A DNA stretch of 64,000 bases from an uncultured Campylobacter sp. (lineage in GTDB: Bacteria > Campylobacterota > Campylobacteria > Campylobacterales > Campylobacteraceae): contig NZ_CALHVN010000025.1 in assembly GCF_938039245.1 (NCBI RefSeq), positions 1 to 64,000 of the forward strand. Direction: 5' to 3'. Below the pieces are notes generated by a model. It was not told the DNA's origin. It saw nothing but the letters and a program-made list of their open reading frames with translations, and did no database searches. Position numbers and translations under genes: made by a program. Positions 1-7,701 of the stretch are shown here, piece after piece. Position 1 is the first letter of the stretch. Each line of letters starts with the position of its first letter.

Positions 1-59
1 GGTTTACCGATTTTTATAAAATATTTAGAGATAACGAGTTTAGCGACGATCCGGAGTAG
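1..59 (+). CDS. C-terminal tail of a gene entering from the left (partial)
   Basis: The third forward frame is open from base 3 and ends with TAG at 57-59, giving an 18-residue tail FTDFYKIFRDNEFSDDPE. The acidic end and the gap before the next promoter fit a real protein terminus. The tail is too short to identify, and an open frame of this length can occur by chance. Confidence 0.35.
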   Translation, partial: FTDFYKIFRDNEFSDDPE

Positions 60-116
60 ATTTATTTTGCTTTGGATTAAATTTTAAAATTTGACTCAAC
101 CTGTCGCTAATTTTTG

Positions 117-122
117 TATAAT
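117..122 (+). promoter_or_regulatory. Probable sigma-70 -10 box ahead of the 431-4593 gene cluster
   Basis: A perfect TATAAT follows a T-rich stretch, as is usual for Campylobacter promoters, where an A/T-periodic region replaces a clear -35 box. The next genes on this strand are the cluster starting at 431. A purine-rich RBS (AAGGAAG, 140-146) and a TTG lie just downstream, followed by the GA repeat, so the transcript would begin with the microsatellite. Confidence 0.5.
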
Positions 123-167
123 AACGAAAAATAAACGCAAAGGAAGACTCTTGAAAAACCAAAAGTC

Positions 168-187
168 GAGAGAGAGAGAGAGAGAGA
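168..187 (+). repeat. (GA)10 dinucleotide microsatellite in the cluster leader
   Basis: Ten uninterrupted GA units, followed by AGTCTCTCT, which can fold back on the repeat. Upstream are an RBS-like AAGGAAG and a TTG codon (151). In the present repeat number, the frame from this TTG reads MKNQKSREREREK... and stops at 226-228. Gain of one unit, or loss of two, would extend it to TAA at 404-406 (about 85 codons). Dinucleotide tracts of this length slip during replication and are typical of phase-variable loci. Whether a peptide is made is unknown. Confidence 0.8.
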
Positions 188-430
188 AGTCTCTCTACAA
201 GATGGTACCATTCAAAAAAGCCCGTTAAATTTTACCGTTTTGCTTACGACTTTAAATTTTATTCCCTATATTTTCCCGCGTTTTTACTACTATGCACTTT
301 TAAACAATTCAAAAATATCCATTTTCTACAGAAAATTTCAAAACAAGCAAAAAGGAGGTTGGTTTTAAGCGATAAATTTAATCTACGGCGCTCGTATTGG
401 AGCTAAATTTTAAATCAAAAGGAGAAAAAT

Positions 431-889
431 ATGTTTTTAAATTTATTGAGCGAAGAGTCTAAAAAGGCGTTTTTAGAGCTTGCTTTAATATGCGCCAAAT
501 CAAGCGAATATAGCGCGGAAGCCGAAAATGAAGTGCTAAAAAGATACTGCGACGAAATGGGTATAGAGGTACCCAAAAAGACATTTAGGGCCGATTTTAT
601 AGTAGATGCTTTTACTAGCGATAGGGCTAAATTTAACGCAGAGATAGAGGAGATAGTAAAAACCATCATAACCTTTAGTTTTACAGAAGCTAAAAGAATT
701 GTTTATTTTGAGTTGTTTGCGATGATAGACGCAGACGGCGTAAAAGATAAGCTAGAAGAGGCGATATTAACAAAAGTATACGATGCTATCGATGCAGGTG
801 ATCTTGAGATACTAGCATCTACCGTAAATAGCCACTTTAGAGCTTTTTGCGATATAGAAAAACTTCACGATCAAACTAGAAAGGCTTAA
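431..889 (+). CDS. TerB-like helical protein
   Basis: 152-residue, largely helical, acidic protein. The N-terminal third (LSEESKKAFLELALICAKSS..., then an E-rich helix and CDEMGI) has the pattern of TerB/tellurite-resistance-like domains. A second similar half (AKRIVYFELFAMIDADG) follows around residues 90-110, so it may be a double TerB-like fold. There is no signal peptide or membrane segment. A strong RBS (AAAGGAGAAAAAT) precedes the ATG. It is the first gene of a five-gene run with 2-bp or overlapping junctions, so it is probably translated together with the next gene. TerB-like domains often occur in membrane-stress and defence-type clusters; the exact role here is unknown. Confidence 0.6.
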   Translation: MFLNLLSEESKKAFLELALICAKSSEYSAEAENEVLKRYCDEMGIEVPKKTFRADFIVDAFTSDRAKFNAEIEEIVKTIITFSFTEAKRIVYFELFAMIDADGVKDKLEEAILTKVYDAIDAGDLEILASTVNSHFRAFCDIEKLHDQTRKA

Positions 890-891
890 AG

Positions 892-1410
892 ATGTTTTTA
901 AAAGATTTAGCAAACGAAGAGATAAAAGAAAATTTCATTAGGCTAGCGGCCGTTTTATTTGTATCGTGCAATACCGATAAAACTACCGGCCAAGATACGA
1001 TCTCCGCTTTATCTAAGCCTATTTATGAGCCTATTTATAAGGTATTCGGAAATCATACGGATGAAAAAGAGCAAAAAAATATTATACTTAGCAGCTATGT
1101 TGCGGAAGCTGGATTAAACGAATTTGATCTGCAAGGTGCGATAGATGATGCTATAGTCGTTGCGAAAATGGAACGTAGCGAGCTTGTTAAGGAGATATAT
1201 AGTCTAGTTAGCGGTGCCGATTTAAAATTTTACGCCGAGTTTAAGATGCTGTCTATGATCTTGGAGCGAAATGATATCCTAAATCTTGCAGAAGAGTCTA
1301 TAAAAACCGAGCTTAAAGCAAGCGATGAGATAATAAGTTTATGCGATAGTTGGGTAAAGAGCGCTTTATTCTTTATAAACCGCGCTAAACAAGAGCTAAA
1401 GATAAAATGA
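892..1410 (+). CDS. Hypothetical helical protein, possibly a TerB-like paralogue
   Basis: 172-residue all-helical protein starting two bases after the previous stop. Its opening (MFLKDLANEEIKENFIRLA) echoes that of the preceding gene (MFLNLLSEESKKAFLELA), which suggests an ancient duplication, although the rest has diverged. No signal peptide, membrane segment or catalytic motif is visible. The stop overlaps the next start in ATGA, indicating translational coupling. No specific function can be assigned. Confidence 0.6.
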   Translation: MFLKDLANEEIKENFIRLAAVLFVSCNTDKTTGQDTISALSKPIYEPIYKVFGNHTDEKEQKNIILSSYVAEAGLNEFDLQGAIDDAIVVAKMERSELVKEIYSLVSGADLKFYAEFKMLSMILERNDILNLAEESIKTELKASDEIISLCDSWVKSALFFINRAKQELKIK

Positions 1411-1670
1411 CGTTTCCGTGTGATGCTTGCGGTATTTGCTGCAGACACATTAGAGGCATAAGGGAACTTGAGCATTTTATGCTGGATGACGGTAGTTGCG
1501 TAAATTTAGATAAAGTTAGCAATCTTTGTAAAATTTACGAAACGAGGCCGCAAATTTGTAGGATAGAGCAGATGTACGAGGCGAAGTTTAAAAGATACTT
1601 CAGCAAAGAGGCGTTTTACAAACTAAACGAAAACGCCTGCAAAAAACTAAAAGAAATTTATAAAGGATAA
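1407..1670 (+). CDS. YkgJ-type cysteine-cluster protein
   Basis: 87-residue protein beginning MTFPCDACGICCRHI, the CxxCGxCC signature of the YkgJ (zinc/iron-chelating, CxxCxxCC) family. Further cysteines lie in GSCVN, NLCKIY and PQICRIE, giving the usual eight-Cys pattern that probably holds an Fe-S cluster or a metal. It overlaps the preceding gene by 4 bp and is followed after 3 bp by the glycine-rich membrane protein. The family is widespread and its biochemical role is mostly unknown. A small redox or metal protein inside this cluster may mature or sense for its neighbours, which is inference. Confidence 0.75.
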   Translation: MTFPCDACGICCRHIRGIRELEHFMLDDGSCVNLDKVSNLCKIYETRPQICRIEQMYEAKFKRYFSKEAFYKLNENACKKLKEIYKG

Positions 1671-1673
1671 AAT

Positions 1674-2702
1674 ATGCCGTTACCGTTAATACCCGTGGTT
1701 TTGGGAGGAGCTTCCCTTTTGGCAGGAGCTTTCGGAGCTAAAAAAGGCTATGACGCTTATAGCGATAAAAAAGATGCCGATAGATATAATAAAAACGCAA
1801 GTGCGATATTTGAAGAGTCGCAAAACGCGCTTGATAAACAAAGAAAGACAACAAATAGCGACATAGTAAAATTCGGCGAATATAAACTTGGTATTTTTAA
1901 CTCTTCGATGCTTAAATTTATAGATATTTTTTCTAGGATTGTAAATTTCGAATACGAGCAAGATATGGGCTTGGATGACGAATTTAACGTAACTGAAAAA
2001 GAATTTGAAGCGCTAAAGGCTGCGATTTTGGATATAAAAACTATGCTTGGAGGCGGAGTAGCTAGCGTAGGTGCGGGTGCTGCGGCAGGATTTGGAGCAT
2101 TTGGATTAACCGGAGCTTTGGCGACTGCTAGTACGGGTACGGCTATCGGCTCGCTTAGCGGAGTAGCTGCCACAAATGCCACTTTGGCTTGGCTTGGGGG
2201 TGGGTCGCTAGCTAGCGGAGGACTCGGTATGGCGGGAGGTATGGCGGTTCTAGGCGGCTTGGTGACAGGGCCTGCATTAGCGGTTGCCGGCTGGGTGCTA
2301 TCTGCAAAAGCAGAGGCTGCCAAAAATGAAGCCTACTCTAATCTGCAAAAAGCAAGAGCTATAGAAGAGAGTAATAAAACCGTCATACTACAGCTGCAAA
2401 GCGTAAGTAACACCATAAAATCGGTCACGAATACGCTATCTAAACTTACGGGATTTTTTAACGATCCGTTACTAAAAAATCTTGAGAATTTAGTTAATGA
2501 AAACAACGACGCTAGTCTCTACTCGCAGGCACAGCGAGCTGTCGTGGAGAACGCCTTATATATGGCTCAAACTATAAAAAATCTCTTAAGCGTCGCGCTA
2601 ATGGACGAAAATGGCGAAATAACAAAAGAGATAAGAGAAGCCAGGATGAAAGCCGATAGGATGCTAAAAAAGATGGCAAGCATCGACGCTAAATACAAAT
2701 AA
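1674..2702 (+). CDS. Glycine-rich membrane-inserting protein (apolipoprotein-L/pore-former-like layout)
   Basis: 342 residues. A short hydrophobic N-terminus (PLIPVVLGGASLLAGAFGA) is followed by a charged helical region (about 25-120), a long Gly/Ala-rich hydrophobic block (about 122-210) with glycine-zipper spacing, and a C-terminal coiled-coil region (about 215-342). Helix, glycine-rich hairpin, helix is the layout of membrane-inserting proteins such as apolipoprotein-L-like or pore-forming effectors. There is no export signal beyond the first hydrophobic stretch. An inverted repeat lies just downstream (2725-2754), before the large membrane gene. I do not recognise a named family. Confidence 0.6.
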   Translation: MPLPLIPVVLGGASLLAGAFGAKKGYDAYSDKKDADRYNKNASAIFEESQNALDKQRKTTNSDIVKFGEYKLGIFNSSMLKFIDIFSRIVNFEYEQDMGLDDEFNVTEKEFEALKAAILDIKTMLGGGVASVGAGAAAGFGAFGLTGALATASTGTAIGSLSGVAATNATLAWLGGGSLASGGLGMAGGMAVLGGLVTGPALAVAGWVLSAKAEAAKNEAYSNLQKARAIEESNKTVILQLQSVSNTIKSVTNTLSKLTGFFNDPLLKNLENLVNENNDASLYSQAQRAVVENALYMAQTIKNLLSVALMDENGEITKEIREARMKADRMLKKMASIDAKYK

Positions 2703-2724
2703 GATTATCTAAATTTAACCCCTT

Positions 2725-2754
2725 GGCGAAGCTTTTATCTACCTTAGCTTCGCC
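2725..2754 (+). repeat. 9-bp inverted repeat between two cassette genes
   Basis: GGCGAAGCT (2725-2733) pairs with AGCTTCGCC (2746-2754) across a 12-nt loop. No T-run follows, so it is more likely an mRNA-processing or attenuating hairpin than a full terminator. It sits in the only sizeable gap (70 bp) of the cluster. Confidence 0.45.
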
Positions 2755-2772
2755 TAATCGCAAGGAGATAGG

Positions 2773-4593
2773 ATGTCAAAAGCTATTTACGAAGAAATAA
2801 TAGACGAGATAGGAACGCAGACGCTGGCAAGATTTGGACTAAATATTTTTAGTCTAAATACATATGCCGGATACGAAGCTAGCATAGCGATGACGAATGA
2901 AGCCGTTTATACGCATAATGCAAATAAAAATAAAATAAAGCCTACTCAAAATAATCCCGACGAATACTCTAGCTACCGAGGCGATATATTTGATGCTTTG
3001 CACTCTAGTACCCTAAATCTAAAGAGTGCTTTAGACGGTAGCGGCGAGAGGTTATATAGCACTGATAGGCTTTATGAGATACAAGAGACGCAAAAGATAA
3101 ACGAGCAAATAAAAAAGGGCGAAAAGCCTAAAGTTTTACCTAAATTTTATGAGTTTATAATGACTAACTACGCAGACGAAGTTAAAAATATGGATTTTAA
3201 CTCAAAAGAGCTGCAAAATTTAGCTACTTCCGGTAACTATAAAAGCAAAAAACTAAAAAACCATGAATCTACCGACTCGGTAACTTTTGATAAAAACGGA
3301 AAAATAATCAAAAAAGAGCAACTAAAAACAACGAAAAATCCCGAAAGCCAGTTTTTACAAACTCCAAACGGCATAGACGCTACCAAAGAAAATGATAAAA
3401 ATAATGCCTTTATGGTGAATGAGGACAAAAGCGATATTTCGTACATAACAAGTCAAGACGGCTCGAAAATTTACATAAAACACAAAGACGGGAGCGATAT
3501 TTATAAATACATAGAAAATAACGATAATATAACCGTACCTTACGATGATTATGTGTTTTGCAAAGAAGAGCTGGAAAAAATAATAAATGATACGAGTAAA
3601 CCGCAGGAAAAAAGATTAAGAGCCAAGCAGGCGCTAGAAAAGCTAAATAAAAATAATCTGCTAAACCGAACGATGCTAGAAAATCCGCGAACTACGGCCG
3701 CAACCGTACAGTCTGTCGTAGCTGCCTCGCATATAGCACAAGCTGGACTATCCGATGCTACAGTTGTATGTTTATCTACTCTGGCTAATGGAGCGATATA
3801 TGAGATAAAAGACGCTTTTATCGGCGGTTCTGAAATATCGCTAATCAAGCGCTTGGAGAGGCTAATAAAAAAATCGCTGGAGCCTTTTGCACAAACTTTT
3901 AAAAGAGGAGCGGGCTTTGGAGCTATAGATATTTTAATAAAAAGCCTAGCGCAAATTTTGACCCAAATAGGCAAAAGAATAGCCAAGTTGTGGGATAGCG
4001 TAAGAACTAGCGCAAAGTCTATATATAACGCTATTTGCGACTATGTAAGCGGTAAAATAAAAACTTTTGGCGAGATGGTAAGCGTAATCGTAAAGTCGCT
4101 ATTCTCAGCTGCCATGGTTTTTGGCTCGGCGCTACTAGAAACTCAGCTAGACGCGTATCTAGCGCCTATTTTAACCCCTACCATTTCTAGCATTTTATCA
4201 CCTGCTATAACCATCGTGCTTTGCTCTATCGCGGTAGTAATGGGAGCTAAATTTATAGATAAGGCGCTGTCTTGTTTTTTTGGCGTGTATGCACAGCTTC
4301 AAAAATCAAGGCAAAAGGCTGCGGAGATTTCTGCCCTAGCTGATGAGGTATTGCCAGAGTTAGTAAAAGACAATGATAAAATAGAAGAGCTAATGAAGAC
4401 GAAATTTAAGCAAATAAGCGCGAGCCTAGAAAGTTCGTTTGAGACTTTGCAAAAGGCTTTTAGTAGAGACGACGGGGAACTTTTGCTCCAAAGTCTGATA
4501 TCTATAAACGATATATACGGTAAGAAGCTAAAATACACCGATAAAGAAGAATTCTGGAATGCGGCGCTTAGCGGCGATATCATCAAAATATAA
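2773..4593 (+). CDS. Large hypothetical protein with C-terminal membrane/coiled-coil region
   Basis: 606 residues, RBS AAGGAGATAGG directly before ATG. Residues 1-330 are hydrophilic, Lys/Asn-rich and repetitive in composition (TSQDGSKIYIKHKDGSDIY). About 330-480 is amphipathic to hydrophobic with two likely membrane helices (about 440-460 and 465-495, PAITIVLCSIAVVMGAKFI), and the rest is coiled coil. It reads as a long soluble head plus a membrane-inserting tail, comparable in style to the preceding glycine-rich gene. Codon use favours ATA and AGA more than the housekeeping genes, which suggests acquisition. The family is not recognised. It ends six bases before a truncated Sel1 frame. Confidence 0.55.
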   Translation: MSKAIYEEIIDEIGTQTLARFGLNIFSLNTYAGYEASIAMTNEAVYTHNANKNKIKPTQNNPDEYSSYRGDIFDALHSSTLNLKSALDGSGERLYSTDRLYEIQETQKINEQIKKGEKPKVLPKFYEFIMTNYADEVKNMDFNSKELQNLATSGNYKSKKLKNHESTDSVTFDKNGKIIKKEQLKTTKNPESQFLQTPNGIDATKENDKNNAFMVNEDKSDISYITSQDGSKIYIKHKDGSDIYKYIENNDNITVPYDDYVFCKEELEKIINDTSKPQEKRLRAKQALEKLNKNNLLNRTMLENPRTTAATVQSVVAASHIAQAGLSDATVVCLSTLANGAIYEIKDAFIGGSEISLIKRLERLIKKSLEPFAQTFKRGAGFGAIDILIKSLAQILTQIGKRIAKLWDSVRTSAKSIYNAICDYVSGKIKTFGEMVSVIVKSLFSAAMVFGSALLETQLDAYLAPILTPTISSILSPAITIVLCSIAVVMGAKFIDKALSCFFGVYAQLQKSRQKAAEISALADEVLPELVKDNDKIEELMKTKFKQISASLESSFETLQKAFSRDDGELLLQSLISINDIYGKKLKYTDKEEFWNAALSGDIIKI

Positions 4594-4598
4594 TCTTT

Positions 4599-4892
4599 TT
4601 GGTTAAATTTACATTAGTCGGCTATCTGCTAGGTTGCGCAAATTTAGGCTCGCTTTACGAGCAGGGGCTCGGCGTCAAAAAAGACACGCAAAAAGCAGGC
4701 GAAATCTGGCGCAAAGCCTGCGCGGCAAAAGACGGGATGTCATGCTTTAATTTAGGCGTACTTTACTACAACGCAATGCTTGGTGAAAAAGACGTAACTA
4801 GCGCAAAAAACTATCTGCAAAAGGCGTGCGCCTACGGCTGGAATGACGGCTGCGAAGCCGCAAAAGCGATAGAAAAAGCCGCGAAACGCTAA
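4599..4892 (+). pseudogene. 5'-truncated Sel1/Hcp-type repeat gene remnant
   Basis: The frame contains GCANLGSLYEQGLGVKKD, ACAAKDGMSCFNLGVLYY and KACAYGWNDGCEAAKAI, which are tandem Sel1-like repeats with the paired cysteines of Helicobacter/Campylobacter Hcp-type secreted proteins. There is no signal peptide and no RBS. The only start is a TTG in AT-rich DNA, and the first few residues (VKFTLVG) do not match a repeat. A full-length relative would have an N-terminal export signal and several more repeats. The 5' part was probably removed when the upstream cassette arrived. Confidence 0.6.
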
Positions 4893-5127
4893 ATTTGTCG
4901 AAGCAGACCTTGGCGGCGGCGCGGAATTTAAATTTGCGTTACGTAATCGCTTGCGTAAATTTGATCGCTTTGTACGTCAAATTTGGCGGATTGACTTGCA
5001 AATAACTGCGGCGAAATTTACCCAAAAGCGGGGAGTTAAATTTGTGCTTTTAAATTTAACGAAAACAAATGCGTCAAATTTAGCTCAAATTTCAGGGCGG
5101 ATTTTGCAAAACAAGCCCTAAATTTCA
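4893..5127. other. Intergenic, AAATTT-rich
   Basis: 235 bp between the Sel1 remnant and convergent uvrC. It holds many AAATTT words (for example in GGAATTTAAATTTGCG) but no open frame, RBS or clear terminator hairpin that I could identify. Confidence 0.5.
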
Positions 5128-6942
5128 TCAAATTTCGCTCTCTTTTAGCTGCTCGATTTTGGCCGCCACGTTCCTATTCGTCACCTTTTCGATCTCTTCG
5201 CTCGTTGCAGTCATTATCGCTTCAAAGCTGCCGTAAAATTTAACGAGCTTTGCGATACTTCCCGCCGATACGCCCGCGTCTGCTAGCTTGCTAGCGCCTA
5301 GATCCTCCTTGCGCTTGGTTTTTTGATGAAAGGTAACGGCAAATCGGTGCGCCTCGTCGCGAAGTCGCTGGAAAAACTGTAGCCGTCTGTCGTTCGTCGG
5401 TAGCGTAAATACGCCGCTACTAGCGTAAATTTTATCCCTCGCGCCGCCTTTTGCGCGGTGGGCTTTGGCGTCTATTTTTTCTTTTGAGATGGCGAGTATA
5501 TCGACGTTCGCGCCGCTACTAGCGATGATATCCGTGGCAAGATCCAGTAGCGCCTGACCGCCGTCGATGAGCCAGAGATCGGGCGGACTAAGCTTGTCAA
5601 ACCGCAAAGCACGCTCTGTTAGCATCTGGCGCATCTGATCGTAGTCGTTTGCGTGGGAGAGGTGCATGTGGCGGTAGTGCTCTTTGGCGAAGCTGCCGTG
5701 CTCAAAGCGCACCATCGCGCCGACCGCGGCCGCGCCGAACATGTGCGAGTTGTCAAAAGTCTCGATGACGTACGGCGCGCATGCTAGGCCGAAATACTCT
5801 TTTAGCTCGTCCAAAAATGCGTCGTCGTGGGTTTTTAGGTACTTTTGGATAAAGACCTGCGCGTTTGTTAGCGCCATCTCGCAGATGCGCTTTTTCTCGC
5901 CGATTTTAGGCACCGATATGCTAAATTTACGGCCGTGACGAGCGGTTAAAATCTCCTCCACGAGGCTTGCGTCCTCAAAGGCTTCTAGTACGTAAATTTT
6001 TGCGCTAACTACTGGCGCGCCAGCTGGAAAGCTCTCTAAAACGATTTGTTTGTACGCGTCGTTTAGATCGCCTTGCGAGCTCATTTTGGCGTTTGTTATA
6101 TTTTGATACACGCCGCTAATTTTGCCGCCGTGCACGCTAAAACGCACCGCGCAAAGCAAATTTTGCTCCGCGCCCACGGCAAAAACCTCAAAATCCTCGA
6201 GCTTAGCCAGATCGACCTCGATTTTGACGTCTAGATCCTTGATCGCATTGATCTTATCGCGCACGAGGGCGGCTTGCTCGTAGTTTTCGTTTTGGGCGTA
6301 TTTGTTCATCAAATTTACGAGCTTTGGCAGCATAGAAAGCGGATTATTTAGCGCCGCGATCGCGCCCTCTACGACCTTGGCGTAGTCTGCGGGCGAAATT
6401 TTGCTGATGAGCGGGGCTTCTGAATAGCCGATCTGATAGGGCAGATATGCGCCCGTGGCTTTGAGCGCGCTTTTGCTTTGCACGAGTTTAAAGCTTAGCC
6501 TAAGCGCATCTAAAAGCTCGCGCGCGCCGCGAAAATACGGCCCGAAATACTTGACGTTTTTGCCTCGGACGATCTTGCGCGTGATTTCAAAGCGCGGAAA
6601 ATCCTCGTCCAAATTTACGTAGATGTACGGGTAGGTCTTATCGTCGCGCAGCAAGATGTTGTATTTGGGTCTTAGCTGCTTGATGAAGGAGTTTTCCAGT
6701 ATCAGCGCGTCGGCTTCGCTGGGAGTCACGATATACTCGAGGTGCACGGCTTCGCTGATCATCTTGTGGATGCGCGGGCTAACCTTGGGCGAGGGGGCGA
6801 GACTTGGCGTAAATGAAAAGTAGCTTTTGACGCGGTTTTTTAAAATTTTAGCCTTGCCGACGTAAAGAAGCTTGCCCGCCTTATCAAAATACTGATAAAC
6901 GCCGGGCTGGGCGGGTAGCGAACGGATCTCGTCGATTAGCAA
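5128..6942 (-). CDS. uvrC: UvrABC excinuclease subunit C
   Basis: 604 residues, the normal length for the family. UvrC makes the dual incision in nucleotide excision repair after UvrAB loads on damaged DNA. Visible parts are an N-terminal GIY-YIG nuclease (GVYQYFDKAGKLLYVGKAK, about 14-32, makes the 3' cut), a UVR motif (about 200-235, NYEQAALVRDKI), an RNase H-like endonuclease core (5' cut) with ETFDNSH and LWLIDGGQ, and C-terminal helix-hairpin-helix elements (about 555-600). The gene stands alone on the minus strand with no tight partner. Confidence 0.96.
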   Translation of the reverse strand: MLIDEIRSLPAQPGVYQYFDKAGKLLYVGKAKILKNRVKSYFSFTPSLAPSPKVSPRIHKMISEAVHLEYIVTPSEADALILENSFIKQLRPKYNILLRDDKTYPYIYVNLDEDFPRFEITRKIVRGKNVKYFGPYFRGARELLDALRLSFKLVQSKSALKATGAYLPYQIGYSEAPLISKISPADYAKVVEGAIAALNNPLSMLPKLVNLMNKYAQNENYEQAALVRDKINAIKDLDVKIEVDLAKLEDFEVFAVGAEQNLLCAVRFSVHGGKISGVYQNITNAKMSSQGDLNDAYKQIVLESFPAGAPVVSAKIYVLEAFEDASLVEEILTARHGRKFSISVPKIGEKKRICEMALTNAQVFIQKYLKTHDDAFLDELKEYFGLACAPYVIETFDNSHMFGAAAVGAMVRFEHGSFAKEHYRHMHLSHANDYDQMRQMLTERALRFDKLSPPDLWLIDGGQALLDLATDIIASSGANVDILAISKEKIDAKAHRAKGGARDKIYASSGVFTLPTNDRRLQFFQRLRDEAHRFAVTFHQKTKRKEDLGASKLADAGVSAGSIAKLVKFYGSFEAIMTATSEEIEKVTNRNVAAKIEQLKESEI

Positions 6943-7081
6943 AATTTAGCTCCCTTTTGCAAATTTACGCTTTTGCTTTGCGCGGTTAAATTTGGCGAGG
7001 TTTGCGCCATATAGTTTTTATAAATTAAAAGCTCTGCGTTTGCGCGCTTTGCGCCTAAATTTAGCCTTATTTTATCCCGTT

Positions 7082-7564
7082 TCATCGCGCCCCGCTTGAT
7101 TCTTTGGATAAATTTTGCTTGATAGCTAGGCGTATCTTTTCAAATCCCTCGAAAATCCGCTCGCTTTTGGCTAAATTTACGAACTCGCCTTTGGCCGGCT
7201 CGGCGTAGGTAAAAATTCGCTTTTTTTCGTATGGATCGGTTACTTTTTTAAATTTTAAATGCTTTGTCACAAAAAATTTAACGTCCGTTACGCGAGCGAG
7301 CCTGCCGTCAAAATTTACGCTAGAATAGATTTTTAATAAGCCTTTTAACATTTTTATACTACTATCGCTTTTTAATTCCTGAAGTCCTAGCGGATGAAAC
7401 AGGGCGAAAAACAAAACGCCGTTTTTCTCGTAGCAAAAGGCGATGAGCCTGCGATGATTTAGGCTTAAAAGCCGTAAAAATTCTCCGCATTCGCTACGGT
7501 TTTTTAACTCTTTATAAAAAGGATTATCAACAATATGTCGAATAATAGTCTTAGCGTCTTTCAT
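7082..7564 (-). CDS. Conserved hypothetical protein
   Basis: 160-residue basic protein without signal peptide or membrane segment, lying upstream of uvrC on the same strand (about 140 bp apart). Sequence such as IIRHIVDNPFYKELKNR at the N-terminus and a Lys-rich middle could suit a small nucleic-acid-binding protein; a DciA/DUF721-like fold is one possibility, but I see no diagnostic motif. Its start lies inside the first codons of the divergent lipoprotein gene, so the two genes overlap head to head by 30 bp and their expression may interfere. Confidence 0.7.
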   Translation of the reverse strand: MKDAKTIIRHIVDNPFYKELKNRSECGEFLRLLSLNHRRLIAFCYEKNGVLFFALFHPLGLQELKSDSSIKMLKGLLKIYSSVNFDGRLARVTDVKFFVTKHLKFKKVTDPYEKKRIFTYAEPAKGEFVNLAKSERIFEGFEKIRLAIKQNLSKESSGAR

Positions 7565-7687
7565 AAAGCGATTTTAGCATTTTTTTTGTTAATTTTTATA
7601 GCAGGCTGCGGCCACAAGGGCGATCCGTTCTACGAAGAGCCGTCTGAGCCCTCAAACAGCAAAACCGAAAAGATAAATAAACTATAA
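7535..7687 (+). CDS. Small lipoprotein (LptM-like)
   Basis: A 50-codon gene with RBS AAAGGA (7518-7523) before ATG. After a basic N-terminus comes a hydrophobic stretch (AILAFFLLIFIAGC) with a lipobox (IAGC; acylated Cys about residue 25), then a short polar tail GHKGDPFYEEPSEPS. A CG-x-KG-P pattern right after the lipid-modified Cys is typical of the tiny LptM/YifL-like lipoproteins that assist LptD oxidative maturation; lptD is also in this window (16009). The gene ends 14 bp before nhaD. The lipoprotein call is firm; the LptM link is inference. Confidence 0.75.
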   Translation: MSNNSLSVFHKAILAFFLLIFIAGCGHKGDPFYEEPSEPSNSKTEKINKL

Positions 7688-7701
7688 ATCAAGGAGAGTA
7701 A

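Noticed and set aside
168..187. Possible CRISPR-like or tandem repeat array at the GA tract
   Set aside because: It is a simple dinucleotide repeat without spacers.
1757..2323. 188-codon reverse frame opposite the glycine-rich gene
   Set aside because: Shadow of repetitive Gly/Ala codons; Pro/Ala-rich, no RBS.
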